A stretch of DNA of 64,000 nucleotides, from contig NZ_OY829290.1 in the NCBI RefSeq assembly GCF_963691685.1, positions 2,604,001-2,668,000 on the forward strand. The letters are read 5' to 3'. The position numbers were made by a program, and so were the translations under genes. Each line of letters starts with the position of its first letter. The first letter of the stretch is position 1. Shown piece by piece: positions 60,924-64,000 of the stretch. This DNA comes from Thalassovita sp. (GTDB lineage: Bacteria > Pseudomonadota > Alphaproteobacteria > Rhodobacterales > Rhodobacteraceae). The notes under the pieces were generated by a model, which worked only from the letters and a program-made list of their open reading frames with translations, was not told where the DNA came from and did not search any database.

Positions 60924-62057
60924 GTGCACCCGAAGACAGATCTCCCGCCAATCGGGCGAGCCACCCTTAAAGATCCTGAAATTCCAGGCCTGGAACTTAG
61001 GGGCAATAGCAAAAGTGCGACATGGACACTCCGCCACCGTGTAGACGGCAAACGGATCCGTGACACCATTGGCCGCTGGCCGGGTCTGACAACAGTTGCA
61101 GCCCGCAAAGCCGCGCACGCAAAGCTTGCCTCAGTCGCTGTTACCAAAGCATCTGGCGGGGACGTTCTTGCACAGCGCGCGGAACGCCAAAAGGTTAAGA
61201 AAGCCAGAAGTTTCGACGAAGCGCTATTGACCTACGTTTCCCAACGCAGCGATCTCCGAACTATTGGTCACGCAGACAGAGTTATCCGCAATGTTTACTC
61301 TCGCTTGCTACAAGAAAAACTGCCTTCGTTGACCAAAGCCAAACTATTGGCTTGTACAGACAAACAGCGGGAATCTGCCCCTTCGGTCGCTGACCTTTCC
61401 ATTCGTTATCTGCGGCCCTTCCTGAAATGGGCATATGACCGTGGAGAGGTTGGCCCAGATCTTCTTACATTGCATGTACGACAAACCGCCAAACGCGACC
61501 GATACCTAAACAAGAAAGAACTTGGGGCAGTTCTACGTGCCGCTCAATCTCACGGTACGCACGTCGCCGCAGCGGCCACAATAATGATGATTGCAACAGC
61601 CCAGCGCCGCAATGAAGTCGCAGGAATGAAATGGTCAGAAATCAATGGAGACCTGTGGACCATCCCAGGGGAGCGCACCAAAACCGGCAAGGATTATGCC
61701 GTCCCCCTGAACCACATCGCTCAGAAAGTGCTCGACGAAGCATCCAAAATGAGGGGAGAAACGGATTTGGTGTTTGCTGGTCGTACTGGAGTCACGCCAT
61801 TTAATGGCTGGTCAAGGTACAAAAGAAAACTGGACACGGATAGTGGCATTTCAAATTGGACCTTCCATGACCTGCGGCGCACGTTCGCAACGCTTTGTGC
61901 TGACGAAGGCATTGACGCCGTGATCGTTGACCGTTGCCTAAACCATGTGGGCGCCGCAACTTTGAACGATGTTGCGCGTCGCTACCAATACTCTTCCATG
62001 ATCGACCAGAAGAGAGCAGCAATGAAACGCTGGTCTGAAATCGTAACGAATGCATGA
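60924..62057 (+). CDS. Tyrosine-type integrase of the tRNA-Asn element
   Basis: The 377-residue integrase from GTG 60924 has GGAG seven bases ahead. The N-terminal domain is arm-binding (GNSKSATWTLRHRVDGKRIR), a core domain covers about 90-180, and the catalytic domain follows. The catalytic set is the Arg in AQRRNEVAGMKW, HDLRRTF with His and Arg, LNHVGAATLNDVARRYQY with the His, and the nucleophile Tyr. It integrates at the tRNA-Asn gene (fragment at 60680-60729). It is unrelated in detail to the integrase at 4115-5326. Confidence 0.93.
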   Translation: MHPKTDLPPIGRATLKDPEIPGLELRGNSKSATWTLRHRVDGKRIRDTIGRWPGLTTVAARKAAHAKLASVAVTKASGGDVLAQRAERQKVKKARSFDEALLTYVSQRSDLRTIGHADRVIRNVYSRLLQEKLPSLTKAKLLACTDKQRESAPSVADLSIRYLRPFLKWAYDRGEVGPDLLTLHVRQTAKRDRYLNKKELGAVLRAAQSHGTHVAAAATIMMIATAQRRNEVAGMKWSEINGDLWTIPGERTKTGKDYAVPLNHIAQKVLDEASKMRGETDLVFAGRTGVTPFNGWSRYKRKLDTDSGISNWTFHDLRRTFATLCADEGIDAVIVDRCLNHVGAATLNDVARRYQYSSMIDQKRAAMKRWSEIVTNA

Positions 62058-62314
62058 AAATTTTGAGTTACTGCACCGACGACAATATACTACTCAGAAA
62101 CAAAATTTAGTCAACAAAACAATACCATAGACAACAATGCGCAGCCAAGTTAACTATTAGAGCAGAAATCATCCCAAGTGAAAGGACATGCTCTTGGTGC
62201 TCCAAAGAACGCTCCACCTGACTCTTTTAGTCGACTGCACATCAACTGCAGCTCGACGAGGAAACAAAGGAGCGTCCGACAGAAACCAAAAGCCGAACGG
62301 CTCTGGAGGACTAA
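62058..62314. other. AT-richer spacer without a gene
   Basis: The stretch is richer in A and T than the flanking genes. The short frames here have no ribosome site. It may hold the promoter of the following genes. No clear repeat is seen. Confidence 0.3.
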
Positions 62315-62608
62315 GTGCCCTATTCACTTTCATGCCCGCCCCTGCGGGCACCAATTGCGCATCACGCAGACACCGTTTCTAGCCTCGCCTTCAAAGTCTC
62401 AGCACGCACAATGTTGCGCTGGGGCCTAGAACTGACAATTGTTCAGGGCAAGCGCCAGCCGCTCTCAAGCGACGTTTGGGCTGGCGCCCTTGCACGCATG
62501 CCCCAAACAGACCACAGTGTCTTGCTGTCTCAAATGCCTGAAGACTTTGCCGCACAGGTACAAGAATTGCTCCCCGCCGCCATCGACTTTGCAGGGGGGA
62601 TTGCATAA
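62315..62608 (+). CDS. Small unknown protein coupled to the primase gene
   Basis: The GTG at 62315 has GGAGGA four bases upstream, a very good site. The 97-residue protein has a Pro/Ser-rich start and a helical rest (SARTMLRWGLELTIVQGKRQ, then LPAAIDFAGGIA). I know no family for it. Its stop overlaps the next start (TAATG), so it is translated with the primase-like gene. It may be an accessory replication protein of the element. Confidence 0.6.
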   Translation: MPYSLSCPPLRAPIAHHADTVSSLAFKVSARTMLRWGLELTIVQGKRQPLSSDVWAGALARMPQTDHSVLLSQMPEDFAAQVQELLPAAIDFAGGIA

Positions 62609-64000
62609 TGCAAACATCGACCTATCGGCATGCCAAGTCCGGGTGGGAAATCTGCGAAGAGTTCCTTGACATCATCTACGGCAAAGAAAACGTCGGCGAC
62701 GTCTGGGTGACAGGCTTTGAGGACATTCAAAACGGGGCAAACTGGTTCGGGATGCAGGGCTTGTCCCGGCTGAAAGCCCGCCTCATGACGGCGGACGTGG
62801 TGGACCTGTATTTCTGCACCGGACGTCTGAAACCTAACGCCGAGCGCCGGACGCTGAGCGAAGTGGTGGACCAGCCGTTGCTTTACGCGGACGACATTGG
62901 CACCAAGGTTGACCCCGCCAAGTGGACCGAAATGTTTTTGAAGGGGTTCCCGGAGCCGACGTTCCGCATTGAGACGTCGCCGGGCAATGAAACGTGGCTC
63001 TGGAAGCTGGAAGGCGACACGGGCAGCGTGGAACACAACACCGACCTTGCCTTGATCCGGGCCTACATGATCGAACACGGCCTGACAGACGCCCTGCACG
63101 ACGCTACGCGCTATCTGCGCCTGCCATGGGGGCACAACTCCAAACCAGCCTACCGGGACAGCAAGGGCCGTTCCCCTGCCGTTGGCTACGTGGATTGTTC
63201 ACCTGAGAAGACGGCGACACTGGACCAGATCGGGCGCGTCCTGATCGGCGGTGAGGATTGGCGCAAGGCTGACGTCCCCCTCGCCGCTCAGACGTCCGGG
63301 GCCATGGCCGCAGCTGGTGGCGGTTCGCGTCCGCGTGACGCGGACATGGACGATCCTCTGGTGCAGATGGCGGCAGTGATCGGCTTGGACCCCAGCCAGC
63401 GCGTCAAGGGTGTTGTGGACGCGCTGTGCCCCAACATGGAAGCCCACGGGGCGCGGCCTGAAACCGGGTTCTCCTTCATTGGCTCTGACGGCGCTTGCTT
63501 CTGCAATCACGCTTCCTGCGCGGAACTGCGGACCCCTGACTTTCTGTCCATGATCCGGCGGCGTTACGAAGAACATGTCGAAGTGTTGAACGCGACCGGG
63601 AAGAACGACGAGAACCTGCCCGCGTCTGCATCGATGTTTGAAACGCGCATCATTTTTGGCGCGAACGATCCGGCCAAGAAGCGCGCCTTGCAGGAAGAAG
63701 CCAACGCCCTTGCATCGCGCAACGAGCGCCGGGCACAGCAGGCGCGCGAGACTGAGGAAGAAGCCATTGCTCGTTTGGTCGCACGGTTCGTTTACTTGAA
63801 GACTGGAGAACGCTTCTACGACACAACTGAGCGCCAGTTTTACTCTCCGGCAGGCTTGTCACGTCATGAAGCCGTGACCCCCACCATCAAAGCGGGAAGC
63901 AAAGGAATGAAGTTGGCCGCAAATGTACTCGCCAATCACCCTGATTTCCAAGTCGTGACTGGTTTGGCTTATGTTCCCGGGAATGAAGCGGCTGTTGTTT
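62608..64000 (+). CDS. Primase-polymerase-like replication protein, cut by the window edge
   Basis: The frame is open from the ATG at 62608 to the window end, at least 464 residues. GGGGGGA precedes the ATG. The first 200 residues look like an AEP-type primase: the acidic pair LLYADDIGTKV (95-96), IETSPGNETWLWKL near 121, and the RLPWGHNSKP segment near 171. A Cys/His cluster CFCNHASC (297-304) may bind zinc. After about 390 the sequence resembles the N-terminal part of D5/NrS-1-type helicase modules (FVYLKTGERFYDTTERQFYS). It is typical of satellites and integrative elements that replicate themselves. The 3' part is missing. Confidence 0.75.
   Translation, partial: MQTSTYRHAKSGWEICEEFLDIIYGKENVGDVWVTGFEDIQNGANWFGMQGLSRLKARLMTADVVDLYFCTGRLKPNAERRTLSEVVDQPLLYADDIGTKVDPAKWTEMFLKGFPEPTFRIETSPGNETWLWKLEGDTGSVEHNTDLALIRAYMIEHGLTDALHDATRYLRLPWGHNSKPAYRDSKGRSPAVGYVDCSPEKTATLDQIGRVLIGGEDWRKADVPLAAQTSGAMAAAGGGSRPRDADMDDPLVQMAAVIGLDPSQRVKGVVDALCPNMEAHGARPETGFSFIGSDGACFCNHASCAELRTPDFLSMIRRRYEEHVEVLNATGKNDENLPASASMFETRIIFGANDPAKKRALQEEANALASRNERRAQQARETEEEAIARLVARFVYLKTGERFYDTTERQFYSPAGLSRHEAVTPTIKAGSKGMKLAANVLANHPDFQVVTGLAYVPGNEAAVV

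Noticed and set aside
1..64000. CRISPR arrays, insertion sequences and rRNA genes
   Set aside because: No regularly spaced repeats, no transposase with terminal inverted repeats, and no rRNA-like sequence were seen.

Overview
The window looks like chromosomal DNA from a marine alphaproteobacterium of the Rhodobacteraceae (Roseobacter group). This rests on several signs: GC-rich coding with alphaproteobacterial codon use; a circularly permuted, two-piece tmRNA gene whose tag reads ANNNRAPMALAA; the alphaproteobacterial SspB adaptor; a DUF1476-type F1-ATPase inhibitor; a PmtA-type lipid methyltransferase; the trgA-trgB-cysK locus known from Rhodobacter; and an AcuI acrylyl-CoA reductase, which is typical of bacteria that use DMSP. 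No species can be fixed from the sequence alone.

Layout. 1-2.0 kb: a Gfo/Idh/MocA dehydrogenase divergent from a GntR/FCD regulator, with two matching dyad operators. 2.1-5.4 kb: a small decayed integrative element beside the 3' end of an intact tRNA-Ser(GGA). It holds an integrase, an unknown protein, an AlpA-like regulator, and a frameshifted HTH/zinc-ribbon gene running into a truncated recombinase. 5.8-7.7 kb: an AI-2E family permease and the AlaX editing enzyme. 7.8-15.8 kb: one leftward gene string, photolyase, cyclopropane synthase-like enzyme, trgA, trgB, cysK and a large MscS channel, with the look of an envelope and oxidant/tellurite stress unit. 15.8-20.5 kb: a class V aminotransferase, acuI, a DinB-like protein, a FadR-type regulator with twin operators, and a DUF1287 protein. 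20.5-23.5 kb: tmRNA, chrA, sspB and pmtA. 23.5-29.6 kb: a broken small gene, fumC, a tiny secreted peptide, a DUF4169/RHH pair, a P450 with a hydrolase, and ccdA.

29.7-41.5 kb: RNase E with very large acidic low-complexity segments, a HAD hydrolase, the DctBD two-component system (DctD lacks GAFTGA), purQ, a secreted one-haem protein, purS, purC and a TerB-like protein. 41.6-48.5 kb: the zeta inhibitor, a homocysteine methyltransferase, a kinase/regulator pair, a radical SAM enzyme, a corrinoid protein, a DUF1638 protein, SufE and a lipoprotein. The methyltransferase, corrinoid and DUF1638 genes fit a split B12-dependent methionine synthase. 48.6-54.7 kb: RNase D, purN, purM, a soluble PAS chemoreceptor and a glycosyltransferase. 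54.8-60.3 kb: an outer-membrane barrel overlapping a secreted SxxK hydrolase, a PACE exporter divergent from a LysR regulator, and an NmrA-like oxidoreductase.

60.6-64.0 kb: the left end of a second integrative element. A 50-nt 3' fragment of a tRNA-Asn gene marks the attachment site. It is followed by a tyrosine integrase, a small ORF, and a primase-polymerase-like gene that runs off the right edge. This element is the most likely place for unfamiliar cargo, but its cargo lies outside the window. Several gene frames are broken; two of the breaks fall exactly in runs of T, so either gene decay or a base-calling error is possible.
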